From NCBI GenBank assembly GCA_964036045.1, contig OZ038380.1, forward strand, positions 122,158,899 to 122,222,898: a DNA stretch of 64,000 nucleotides, given 5' to 3'. The notes beneath the pieces were generated by a model. It had not been told where the DNA came from. It saw only the letters and a list, made by a program, of their open reading frames with translations, and ran no database searches. This DNA comes from Eutreptiella sp. 'Long Island Sound 2002'. Its lineage: Eukaryota; Euglenozoa; Euglenophyceae; Eutreptiales; Eutreptiaceae. The position numbers and the translations under genes are program-made. Positions 40,763-51,054 of this stretch are shown here, piece by piece (the first letter of the stretch is position 1; each line of letters opens with the position of its first letter).

Positions 40763-41839
40763 CTCAACGAGACCGCCCTCCCGGCTGTCCGCGCCCTGAA
40801 CGGAGCAGGGGCCCCTACGCTACTCCCAGCGATGCACCGGATCGTGAACGCCATCCAGCCGGGGCTCATCAGCCCGGAGGCGGCCCTCTACGGGCACTGG
40901 ATGGGGTGGAGAGAGTCCAACCGGTCGGGCCGGTCCCTGTCCATGGGGGACACCCTGCGGCTGACGGGAGCGGGGTCTGCCATGTCCCTCCGCAGCAGCG
41001 CCCCAGCCCTGCTGCACGCCCTCAGGACGCGCTACCCCGGGGACACGGCCCCGTACCTGAACCAGGCGCGGACCACATACCCGGGGGGAGTGTCCGAGCT
41101 GGATGCGGCGCTCCACCTTTCACACCCACCAGACGAGGACCTGGAGGTGGGCGAAATCAGGGTGTTCGTGGAAGGCGCGGACGACGCGCCCGCCCGCCCC
41201 CGGCCGACCAACCCGGTATACGACGGCACCAGGCCGACCCCCCCGTACGCCATCGTATGCGAGGCGTTCCCCAGGGAGCCCACCTGGTGCCCCGCCCTCC
41301 TGCCGGCGACGCACGCGCCTCGCGGCTGGGCCCACCCAGACCTGTCCCCCCCCCTCTCAAGAACCAGGAGTGCCCACCACAGGGGGCAGGTCCTCTGGCA
41401 AGAGCGCCCTGGCACCCCCCTGTTCCTGCTCGTCGTCGCCACCCGCGGGGACCCGGAACGGGTCCTGGGGATCACCCCCGCCCACCTCTATAAGGCAGCA
41501 CCCGTACCCCGCCCCCCCGTCCCGGCGCCCGCGGCGCGGGACGGGGTACACACCTTCCTGCGAACACAGGAGGTCACCGCCGCTACGGGGGTCCACCTGG
41601 TGCGGCTCCCCCCGGCACCACCTGACAACCCCCAGGGGCCCGGAGCCCTGAGCCCCGCCCCACACTGGGAGCTGTGGGACAACGCGTGGGCCGCGTGGCT
41701 CGCCCGCCTCCCCTCCCAATGCCGATGGAAGACCGCCGGCCCCCGCCCGTACAGAGCTGACGCCACAGCCGGCCCCCCACGCCCTCCTCCCCTCCCCCCC
41801 GCAGAGCACTGCACGGCACTGCCCACGGCACAACACTGA
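40762..41839 (+). CDS. GLR-1 ORF3, copy 2 (frame intact, 5'-truncated)
   Basis: About 358 codons are open from the element's truncated start to TGA 41,837-41,839. They read LNETALPAVRALNGAGAP, SMGDTLRLTGAGSAM, GGVSELDAALHLS, LLVVATRGDPERVLGITPAH and GVHLVRLPPAPPDN, matching copy 1 closely but without its one-base insertion. The stop overlaps the ORF4 ATG at 41,839 as TGATG, as in copy 1. No known family is recognised. Open sequence upstream of 40,762 is antisense Ty3 gag and not part of it. Confidence 0.8.
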
Positions 41840-43826
41840 TGCACCGGGAGGTAGTGGGAAGGGCGCACCTGCCACCACGCATGCCTACCAGGATAACAGT
41901 GATGGCAGACTCTGATGGCTCCCCCCAGCGAGACGACCGCCACCACCGCCGGTCCCGCTCCCGCTCCCCCGTCTCCCCGGAGTGGACGGGGGAGACCCCC
42001 GCGCAGCGCGAGGTGCGGAGGCTGGCGGAGGCGGCGGTGTTGGTCGGGCCGCCAGCTGGGCAGCCCCGGGCGGCCTTCGCCGACACCGGGCCGTCGACTC
42101 AGGAGCCTGAGCCGGCCGAGGTGACCGCCCCTGCTGCTCAAGCAGCAAGCCCTGCCGCCCCGCCCCGGGAGGCGGCTCCAGACGCTCGGGGAGCGGAGAC
42201 CGCAGCCCCAGGGAGCCACGCCGCGGCCCCGACCGCGGCCCCCGGCACGCCACCGACACGGGGGGTAGCCCCGGCGCAGGAACCGGACGCATCGCCGAGA
42301 GCTGCCGCAGCCGCAGAGGGGAGCCAGGAGGGCGCGCGAGGGGTTGCGACCGCGGCCCCGGCGAGCCACGCCACCGCCTCGGCCGGCCACGCCGCGGCCC
42401 CCAGCACGCCACGAAAGCGGGGAAAGGACCCCGCACGGGCCACGGGCGCCTCGCCGGCGGCCGCCGCAGCAGCAGCAGTGGGCAGGGAGGGCGAGAAGTA
42501 CCGCGCCCACGCCAACCCCACCAACACCCACACCAGCCCCCCCAAGCCGTTCCCCCCCAAGCCCTTCCCCCCGGGGCAGACGCGGCTCGTCCGCCCCCGG
42601 GCGCCCCAGCGCTCGCCGCCGGGCGTCACGCTGCCGCAGCTGCAAAGGCAGCGAGACGCCTGGCGCATGATCCAGGAAGGAGGGGACGGCGCGCAGGCAG
42701 AGCTGCGTGCCAGCCACGGGAGCGCGGAGCGGGGGAAAGGAGGCGACAGGGGAAGTGCCCAGGAGCACGCGCAAGGAGCGGGCCAGGGCACGCGCGGCAG
42801 GGAACAAGGGCGCAGCAGCGGAGGGGGACAGAGCGCGGGCAGCGGACGGCGCGACTCAGGGCAGGGAGCTGGGAAGAGGCCAGGGCACGGGAAGGGCGCG
42901 CAGGGGCGCGGGCAGGGCGCCCAGGTGCAGGAAGCGGAGCGAGGGATGGTGGGCGAGCGGGCAGGCCAGGGCGCGGGTGACAGGGGGCGGGACCCACGGC
43001 ACGGGCAGGGGGCCGGAAGGGGGCCCAAGGGCAAGGGCAAGGGCGCCACGGGCCCCAGGGACAGGCGGGACGGGGCATGGGAGCCCGGGGGGGAGGGCGG
43101 GTCTGAGGGAGGGGGGCGGGGGCGGGGCGCCCCCGCAGCCGGACGTGCAGCCGGTGACGTGCATCCCCCCCGGGATCCAACAGATGCCGGCGCACCACAC
43201 CTACCACCACCACCACCACCACCACCACTTCTACAACATCGACCCCGACGCCGGCGAGCTCATCCCCCCCCGACCCCCCCTTGCACCGAGAGCGGAGCCG
43301 GCGCGGATGGCCTCGGCGGGGGGGGGGGCGGGGCGCGGCACCGGCGCTGCAGGCACAGGGGCAGCAGGGGGAGCCGGCGCTAGGGGCAGAGGAGGCCCGG
43401 CCGTGCGACCGGGACTGGGGCACGGTCCGGGACCCTCTGGGGGATGAGGCCCTCCCCCTGGTGGGGGGGGTGTACGGGTGGTTGAGCTGGGCCAACCAGG
43501 GGACCACCAGGGGGTTGAGGAACCAGCCCTTTGATGCCGTGCTCCTCCGGAGGGACGGAGGAAACCAGAAGGTACCCCCGGGGGGATGGGCAGCCCCAGA
43601 GGACCACGAGAGGGTCCTCAGGTCAGTGATCTAGGCAGCGTGGCCCGACAGGGGGCCGACGTGGCTGGCCCTCCTGGAAGGAGGAGCGGTACTCCGCATC
43701 ACTGACGCGGACGCCGACAACTGGCTCCCCTGGGCCTTGCGCAGTGCCCTCGCCCACTGGCGCTACCGCCGGTGCAACCCGCCGCCGCGACAGCCCCAGC
43801 CCCTACACAAGCGGCAGCGCAGGTGA
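41839..43826 (+). pseudogene. GLR-1 ORF4, copy 2
   Basis: The ATG at 41,839 is open for 514 codons (to 43,383), covering the RDDRHHRRSRSRSPVSPEW start, the Ala-rich part, KYRAHANPTNTHTSPPKPF and the Gly/Gln/Arg repeats. The His run (CAC microsatellite, 43,199-43,229) is in a second frame and the GGW domain in a third (43,281-43,826), with LVGGVYGWLSWANQG, FDAVLLRRDGGN and PPGGWAAPEDHERVL. A TAG at 43,632 interrupts the domain. The end AGG TGA at 43,824-43,826 matches that of copy 1. One basic repeat is missing relative to copy 1. Confidence 0.75.
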
Positions 43827-46756
43827 CGCCCCAGACGGCGGACGCGAGAAAGTGGGAGGGGGAGCTGGGCCCCCAGACCCACGCCCCCCCCAGGATACTG
43901 CGTGACGGAGGAGCGCGCGCCACCTCCCGCGGGAGGGAGGGCGGAGACGACGAGCGCGGGGGGGGACCTACTTCCCCGCAGCCCACTAACCGCTGACCGC
44001 TAACCCTCACGGCCGCCCCCGGCCGGCCAGCGCCGCGCAATGAAGGCGGGGGGGACGAGGGGCCCCAGCGAGGGCCTGCACGAGGGTCGGACTCTAGGTA
44101 GAGGGGGGCGGGGGAAGAGTACAACCCCCCAGCCGACGGCTGGCCCCCGGCGCCGGGACCGCCAGGCCGCCCCCCCTTCGCCGTCGGGGGCGGAGCCAGA
44201 GGACCAGAGGGCCCCCCCCACTCCCCCCCCCCTCCCCCTCAGGCCCAAGAGCGGACGGAGGCAGACCGAAGAGACGGCTGCCCCGCATCCCCCCCGAAGA
44301 GGAGGCTGCACCCGGGGTGCGGAGGCACCGCGGCCCAGGCAAGCGCCCGCACTCCCTGCCCGCTGCCGGCCGACGGCGGACCGGCGGCGCCCAGGAGGGC
44401 GCAAACGAAGCGGCCCCTTCAGAGGCTGGCCCGGGGAAGACGGGGGCGCGAACCAGGGCGGGGGGGTTCCCCCTCCCTCCCTCCCCCACCCCCACCGCAC
44501 TGACCCGTTGGCGGCCGACCAGGCCGCGCCAGACGCCCGCGGCCACCCGGCAACCCCCACGGCACGAGTATACCCCGGGGGGGCACGCCAGAGACAACGG
44601 ATCGCAGGCCGACGCCCGACGGGGCGGGGGGACGGAGGGCGCTGGGGCAGCCCCCCCCCCCCCCCCCCCCCCCGCACCCCCGCCCCAGCTTGAGGGCCAC
44701 AGGAGCAACCCTCCGCCCCCCCGGAGCCCAGGGGACGCCCCCCCTCCCCCAGAAGGGACCGCGATGCGGGAGGGGGGGATGCGGCTGGACCTGCACACCG
44801 CCCGCCCCAGCGCCCCCAGCCGCCTGCTCCCGCGGGGGTCGCGGCGGACGGGCAGGCCCACACCAGCGCGCCGGAGCGGCGCGCGGACCAAGCCTGGGGG
44901 CGGCGCACGGCGGCGCACCAGAGCAGTATGGAGGCCGCGCCCCCCATGATGCCCCCATGACCAATGACCACTCAGGGAGGGCAGAGGGGGGGTTCAGGTC
45001 TGGAGGGGCCCCCGGGGGAGCGGTCCACGGGCCGCCCCTCATCCCCCCCCACCCCTGGGCGGCCCCGCGACCCCGTCCGCACGCGTACGCCGGGGGGGGG
45101 TGCGCCGACGACAAGAGGGGGGCCAGAGTAGCAAACCGCGGGCTGCCACCCAGAGGGGGAGCAGGGAGGCCGCGGCGCAACCCCCCCCCGGCCCCCCACC
45201 CCCCACACCGGCCCGCAAGCCGCGGGGGCCCTGGCCCCCACCCCCTAAGGCAGGGGGGATGGTCCCCCCTCCCCCCGCCCGACAGAGGAGCCGGAGCGCG
45301 GCCCGCCCCCCCGCCCCAGCCGCCGGCTCCCACAGGAACCGCGGGGAACAAGCGATCCCGCGCCAGCGCGCCAGGACGCCGCACAAATCGCGCCCAGTGA
45401 AGGCGGGCAAGCACGAGCTGGAGTGGTATGGGGGGCCACGCCCCCCATGGACAGAACGACGCCAGTGACACTCGCTTTGTTGCCTGCCCAGGGAAGGCAG
45501 AGGGACGGAACGAGGCAGAGCGACCCCCCGCCCTACAGCCCCCCCCCGGCCGCACAAACGGGGGGCACGGCGCACGGGCGCCCCCCCCCCCTCCCCCCGA
45601 GCCCGCCCCCCGGCACACGAACGCCACAGACCTGCCCCACGGGGGGCGCACAGCCCCAAGCCAGGTAGGGGGACGGCCCCCAACCACCCCCGCGGCACGC
45701 AGCCCCCATAAAGCGTGCAGGCCAAGGGGACAGTGTTGGGTCCCCACAGCCACACGCCCGCGCCCACAGCACGTGGGTGGCGGACCCCAACAGCCCGCCC
45801 AGTGGGCGGGCAGTCGGGGGAGGGGGAGCGCCTGACCACAGACGCCCCTCGCAACAGTGGAAGGCACCCCCCCCGGGGACGCCCTTCCGCCACCCCCACA
45901 ACCCCAAGCCAAGTAGGGGGGCACCGGGACCGGACCGTCCCCCCCCCAAGCACGCCAGACGGAGCAAGGGACCGGGGCAGGACACGCGGAGGGGCACGGA
46001 CCACGTGAAACGGCCCTACCAGCGCCCAGTGCCGGGACCGCGCGAGGTGCGCACGCCACACCACCGAGGGGGGGGTGGGAGCGGACGCCGCGGGAGCGCG
46101 AGCGCACAAACACGCAAAGGGCACGCGGGGACTACCAGAAGCGCAACCGGACCGAGCTTGCGGAACGCAAAGACCGCGTGGAATGGCGTACCAGCGAGCG
46201 AGAGTAAGGGACACCCGGACAGGACGGCCCGCCACACGCAGCGTGGGAAACGCGGGGCGGGAAGGGGGAAACGGGAGAGACACAATACCAGGTACCGGCC
46301 CGAGCCCCCGGAACTGGCCGCGAGCGCCGCGCACACACGGAAGGGGCACTGCACCCGCCAAGGCAGTAGTGGCGCACTGCGCCACGCCCCAACCCATATG
46401 CTAGGCAGCCTCCGCGCCAGCCCAAGGGGGTCCCACTGGCGACAAGCCAGTAGCACGGGCCCGGCGGAGCCGGCGCCCTGGGCGACCACGCATTAGGGGG
46501 GCGACGCGGTGGGTAAGCGCCCGCAGCCACGGCTGCGAATTGATGCACTGACCGGGGAGTGGCGAAACGGGGAAGCCGGGGAGGGACGGGGCTCCGAGCC
46601 CTGTGAACCCGGGGGACTCCGCCACCAGGCAGGAGGTGCGTCTTGAGGGGCCCCCCACTAGGACCCGCTGGGGAGGATATCACCTGGCCCGACCAGGTGG
46701 CCCCCCGGGGCCGAAAGGCGTCTAGTACCCGTAAAATCAAACCTCAAACCTCAAAC
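43827..46756 (+). other. 3' UTR of GLR-1 copy 2
   Basis: This is homologous to 23,932-19,414 of copy 1, without that copy's extra segment of about 1 kb and with one 1.11-kb unit rather than two. Stem-loops lie at 46,435-46,451 and 46,681-46,699. Long open frames on both strands are due to GC content and are not conserved with copy 1. Confidence 0.75.
46681..46699 (+). other. Conserved stem-loop near the GLR-1 3' end (copy 2)
   Basis: CACCTGG-CCCGA-CCAGGTG, identical to copy 1 (19,471-19,489), about 36 nt upstream of the heptamer tail. Confidence 0.75.
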
Positions 46757-47257
46757 CTTGCCGTCACCCTGTTGCTGACCCTGACCCGCATTCTTGGGAT
46801 CATTCTAAGGCGCAGGCTTGGGATTCGGTTGGAAAGCCGCCTCACCTGGAGTCTCACAATCAGCCCAGAGCTTGGGCTTAGGCTTGGGCTTAGGCTTTCC
46901 CGGCACGGAGGTGTGATTCTGTGTCGGACACTGTTGAGCTCTAAGTTCAGAAAGCCCACACCATCCACAATTCCCTGAATTGATACGGTCAGCTAGGCTA
47001 GACATCAGGGCATCAAAAGCTCTCCGCTTCAACTCGGACCAGGCCTCGCATACTGCTTGTGTGCTTGCTTGCTTGCTTACCTGCTTGTGCCCTTGCAGCA
47101 CGACACTGCAGGGAATCATGGGTCGGGTCACTGGAGCCGCACTTTGTGCACACTCGTTTGGCTGGGGTGGGAACTGCACTGTTTCGCTGGGCCTGTGTAC
47201 GAGCTCTAGCTTTCTCTTTAAATGCTTGTTCACGCCAAATCATTCCCCCCAACACCA
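46757..47257. repeat. Right copy of the 498-bp duplication flanking GLR-1 copy 2
   Basis: This starts at cttgccgtcaccctg immediately after the TCAAAC tail. It contains the same gag region as 40,264-40,761. Differences include loss of the knuckle His (CGWCGLSELRAQQC) and a 3-bp longer C run near its right end. Confidence 0.9.
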
Positions 47258-47975
47258 CTCGATGCACCATAAGCCAATCAAATTTATGACTCGTCTGCCG
47301 CTCAATGCGATAGACTTCGTCCATCTCAGCTTCGCATCCACCATGAGTCAGCAGGTAACGCGCAAAACCTTCCCTTGGTCGCTCAGCAGTGATGGGTCGG
47401 GCGCGCTGACCATTCACACACCACATGATTACCCATTGGGTATGCCCATCAACCGTTTTGGTTATGGGGGGAAGGGTAGATTCCCATTTATCACATAAGT
47501 CACCACGGTCTTCTTGGTGTCGTCCACGCACCATTAAGTCATCCCAAATGTATGTGTAATCCCATTGAAGATATATATGCAATGCACCATATATTTCCTC
47601 CCTCTGATCAGGCAAAGCAGAAAGAAGGGTGTACACCATTACTGAATCCGGGACACGAGGAACCCAATACCCAGCAAAAACATCCCAAGCCCGTTTGAAG
47701 GCGGGAGATGTTGGGGGCTGTCCCTGATCCTCCATCTTCCACGTGCGGCGCTTAAGTTTGTCTCTAATATCTTTCTTGGTGTCGCCATCTAACAAGTCCT
47801 CATCACGTGAAATAGATAACCAAAGGAGATTCTTAGGACCGGGGTTTTGCAGATCCTCCTCATTCAGCAAGGCAGCAGCAGCTGGGTGTTCGTTTACATA
47901 ACCCTGCAATGTTTCCTGTTTCTCCATAGCCTCATTTGAATGCAGGGCGAAGGCAGCAAACGACCAACAATCCAA
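47013..47975 (-). pseudogene. Ty3 gag, C-terminal part with zinc knuckle
   Basis: About 320 codons are in the frame that starts after a shift at a T6 run (about 47,972-47,977). They contain helical capsid-like sequence (NEEDLQNPGPKNLLWLSISR, KRAWDVFAGYWVPRVPDSVM, REEIYGALHIYLQW) and near the end the knuckle CTKCGSSDPTHDSLQC (about 47,110-47,160). The middle (YLQWDYTYIWDDLM) is typical of Ty3 Gag capsid segments in composition, though I cannot align it to a named family. The last 240 bp overlap the right duplication copy. Confidence 0.75.
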
Positions 47976-48832
47976 AAAATCTTATCAACGGGTATATCGC
48001 AAATGGGATGCCTCGTAAATAATTCAGTGTTCCCAATCGCCAGCGCCTCAAAAGGAGGATGAACACGCAGAAATTGCGGATTCTGAAATTGTGACGGTAC
48101 ATCCCGTTCGGGAGGCGTTATGACCACCACCTGTCGGACCAAAATTATGATCCGTTGACCGCTAGGGGGATCAAGATATGCGGAGGAGGAGGGCTGAGAT
48201 ACCTTTGGAACCTCATCGCGCGGATTTTCCTCCTCGGGATTCCACTCCTTCCACATATCCACTTCTGTCTCGACCTTAGAAAGGCAAGAGAGAATGGCTG
48301 ATACATGGGGAAAAGAAGAAATGCAATCACTCAGACTATCTACAAAAACGTGGCTCAACTCTTCACAAATTGACGACCGAAGGTGGTTTAAATATTCTTC
48401 AACCGAAGAGTGAATACCCTTCGGCGCCTTACCAAATTCTTCCAAAGTGAGTTGAACCTTTGAGTGGCAGGTACTTAATGCTTCGACCACTTGTTGAGGA
48501 AGTAGATCGATCGTAGGACCCAGGACTTGGGATACGGGAATATGTCTAACAAATTCCTCCAAAGAAATTTTATCCACGCGTGTGACCAAGGCTCCTAGGT
48601 TTCCCATGGCGACCTCCAACTCACTCCGCATACCTTGGTGAGAATTCTCTAAATCATTTTGGCGTTGTTGAATTGCCTTCATCTCACGTGTTGTCACATC
48701 ATTCTTTTTTTGAATTACTCCACGGAGTGAACCTGTATCTGAAATGGATTGCGAGTATGCTTCATGCAGTGGACCAACGAGAGATTCGAGAACACTCACA
48801 CGGGAAATTAGTTCACCAACAACATGATTCGA
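47976..48832 (-). pseudogene. Ty3 gag, middle part
   Basis: This is the same frame as the gag N-terminus, after an in-frame TAA (48,835-48,833). It continues heptad-rich helical sequence (RVSVLESLVGPLHEAYSQSI, EMKAIQQRQNDLENSHQGM) and then a less ordered region, until the frame is lost at the T6 run near 47,975. Together with its neighbours Gag would exceed 1,000 residues. Confidence 0.72.
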
Positions 48833-50182
48833 TTAGCCACCTACATCACTCACATGTGGTGTTGGTGGGATTGGGGGAGGAAGCTTCTCCAATAATCCCA
48901 TTCGCACATTAAGACTTGCTCCCTCACCTTCCACCTTGGACATTCTCAACCTCATGCCATCGTATTGGGACAAAGAATGCTTGATGGATCGCAAATGAGA
49001 TTCCAACTCTCGAACCTTGTTCCCTATCCCTTGAAAAGCAGAACATTCTTGCTTGAAATCACGCAATTGATTCTCCATTGAATCGATTCTCCTACTCCAA
49101 ATGTGTGCTGAAGCCACTTTGGGCGTAATATCGTGAATTGGTTTTTCAACCCTTTCCAACCGTGAAGAGATTAGCGAGGCCGGAGGGGAAGAGTACAAAG
49201 AATCAACCCTCTCCTCTAAAGTACAGATTTTCATCCTTGCCATGTCCAATTGCTGCAAAAGACTCGAAACATCATTGGATCCTTGTAGCAATTGTAATTG
49301 AGAGTTCAACTGTTGTTCAACCGCGGATATCTCATTGGCTATGGCCAAACTAAAAGAGGATTGAATTTGCGCAACACCATTATTAAAAGCAGCTTCCATG
49401 GCATCAATGCGCGAAGAAAGAGAATTAGACATCGTAGAGAAAAGATCTCCACCGGATTGACTATTCGCATGCGATTGACTAAGCAACTCCATTTGTTGCT
49501 TCAACGTCCCCATTGAATCGGACATATGTTGAGCTAATGCCAAATTTTGATCGTTGCCTTGTTGTACTTGATCGACTCGTTGATGTAGGGACTCATGATG
49601 GTGTTCAATGCTCATTAACCTTTGAACACGACCTTCCAATGCTCCCATATAGCATTGGGTTAATTTTTTTAATAAGAACATCTCCTCTAGGCCTGCGGAA
49701 TGCTTCTTGAGTGAGGGAAGGATTGAATTTTGTAGGAGGTTATCAAAGCCCCCCATGAACTCTTGAGAGTTCTCTTCACTCTCCATCAACCTACGGACTC
49801 TATGCCTCCCTTTCTCCACACATTGCCGGTGATGTGGAAGGTGTTCAAAGGCTTGAGAAACCTCTCCGTGGTTATGTTGTGCCAGGAAAGTCGTGAAGCC
49901 AACTACCTGTTCAATAACCGACCCAAAGGCCTCAATAGCCTCATCATGACTCTCCAATATTGAGAATGGATCATGTTGTCGAAGTTTGGTTTCTCCCAAG
50001 GACGGATAGGGCATTGGTTGGGGAGTATTGTTCTCATCAAAATGGGGCTCTTTCGGCGGTACTACGCTCAGAAGCATATCTGGATCAGACTTGTCCTTTT
50101 TGGGAGTGTACATTACCTCTTCCTTCAAGAACGAAGGCGCCGGCCTCGTACGGTAAGCAAGAGACTTAGTCTGTGCTACCAT
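48833..50182 (-). pseudogene. Ty3 gag, N-terminal coiled-coil part
   Basis: 449 codons run from the ATG at 50,182-50,180 to TAA 48,835-48,833. The ATG straddles the LTR/primer-site border (last LTR base A plus TG of the primer site). The frame is also open upstream through the LTR to about 50,320. Residues about 150-440 are long heptad-repeat helices rich in Leu, Gln, Glu and Ser. Such a long coiled coil in front of the capsid is unusual for Ty3 elements, whose Gag is often 250-400 residues. The stop at 48,833 may be decay, because the frame simply continues beyond it. Confidence 0.75.
50164..50181 (-). other. Primer-binding site of the Ty3 element
   Basis: TGGTAGCACAGACTAAGT begins directly after the LTR end GCA. 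The first eight bases match the complement of initiator-tRNA-Met 3' ends of the type ...TGCTACCA, so initiator Met tRNA is the probable primer; later bases diverge. Confidence 0.75.
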
Positions 50183-50632
50183 GCTTTCGGAATCTTCCAT
50201 CATCTCCATTGTTGTAATGTTGACTTCAAGACCCGAGTCCAGGATCTTTTGATTCTCTTGCTTACAAGCAAAAATTCGAACTCCACTATTGAAGACCACG
50301 ACGATCGACGACGGTAACACAAAGTGATTGCACTCAAACCTCAGAACCTGTTATCCACGAAGTTCAGCAAGTCATCGGCGTCGCTCGTGAAAAGAAATTC
50401 ATAATAAAATTCGCAAAAGCCCTGAAATAGGCAACGGGCTGATAAATGCGAAAATTCAGAAATTCAGCAATGTGAACAATCACAGAACTCGCTGTCTAAA
50501 ATTAATGGAACCACGAGCGTGCCGTCAGAAATCCTGAAGTATGTCGCGCCAGCGTCTGCTGCACTCAGCCCATCTGTACTGCCCTTTCACCTCTGCCAAG
50601 GACAGGAGCATGCCCTAGCCCTGCCGATCACA
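50182..50632 (-). repeat. 5' LTR of the Ty3 element
   Basis: 451 bp, TGTGATCGGCAGGG ... GAAAGCA, aligned with the 3' LTR at 16,130-16,626. It should hold the promoter and polyadenylation signals; I did not identify individual boxes with confidence. Confidence 0.93.
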
Positions 50633-51054
50633 CCCGCGCACTGAGGCATCCCGTGCCATGCAGGTGACCCCGCCAAACGTGACTCGGAGCCCGGGAGTAG
50701 GTCTGCATCCTAAGGCCTGCAGTGCATTGGGACTCAGGGCCGAGTGTGCGACACCCAAGCACCTCAGAGCCCAAGTACCAAGACCACGCCGCTGGCATGC
50801 CTTGGGAACGGGATACCCCAGGAGGTCCGGTGAACCCTTACGGTTCCGCTCAAAGGAGGGGACGTACGCAAGCACGGGAGCACACCCTCCGGGCGTGACA
50901 CGTTCCTCACACTGGCAGCGATTAGCCCTCCTGGTGTTGCCCGGGGCCGCTTTGTTCGGGGCCATCAGTCAGGTGTAGCAGGATGTAAGCTGCCTCCCCT
51001 CTTCATGCGCAGAGCCTCTTTCTGTACGTCACAGCGGCGACGCCAGGGGGAACC
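50633..51054 (+). other. Flank between Ty3 and GLR-2 with a short unknown coding trace
   Basis: A 106-codon open frame (50,658-50,978) contains RSKEGTYASTGAHPPGVTRS, which resembles RAKEGACAPTNGHMWVHPPG encoded at 58,600-58,660. The function is unknown. Otherwise nothing is recognised. Confidence 0.4.

Larger units (their letters stand above)
40762..46756 (+). mobile_element. GLR-1 copy 2, 5'-truncated
   Basis: This matches GLR-1 copy 1 from its position 27,279 to the 3' end, on the opposite strand: the ORF3 remainder, ORF4, the 3' UTR with a single 1.11-kb unit, the two stem-loops, and the TCAAACC tail at 46,735-46,756. It begins inside ORF3 (LNETALPAV) at 40,762. It is flanked by a direct duplication of about 498 bp in place of a short TSD. 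Confidence 0.92.
16130..50632 (-). mobile_element. Ty3-type LTR retrotransposon, broken up by nested insertions
   Basis: The element reads right to left: LTR 50,632-50,182, primer-binding site, a long gag, an aspartic-protease-like domain, RT, RNase H, integrase, polypurine tract, LTR 16,626-16,130. RT and RNase H precede integrase, which is Ty3 rather than Ty1 order. LTRs start TGTGAT and end GCA. The 5-bp flanks are CCCGG (16,125-16,129) and CCCGC (50,633-50,637), a TSD with one mismatch. Removing NLR-B with its TSD and GLR-1 copy 2 with its long duplication leaves about 9.9 kb. The LTRs differ at roughly one base in ten over the part I compared by eye, and every coding segment has stops or shifts, so it is an old dead copy. 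Confidence 0.92.

Noticed and set aside
44040-46500. Open frames up to 564 codons in the 3' UTR of GLR-1 copy 2
   Set aside because: Same reason: frames and stops differ from copy 1 and no domain is present.
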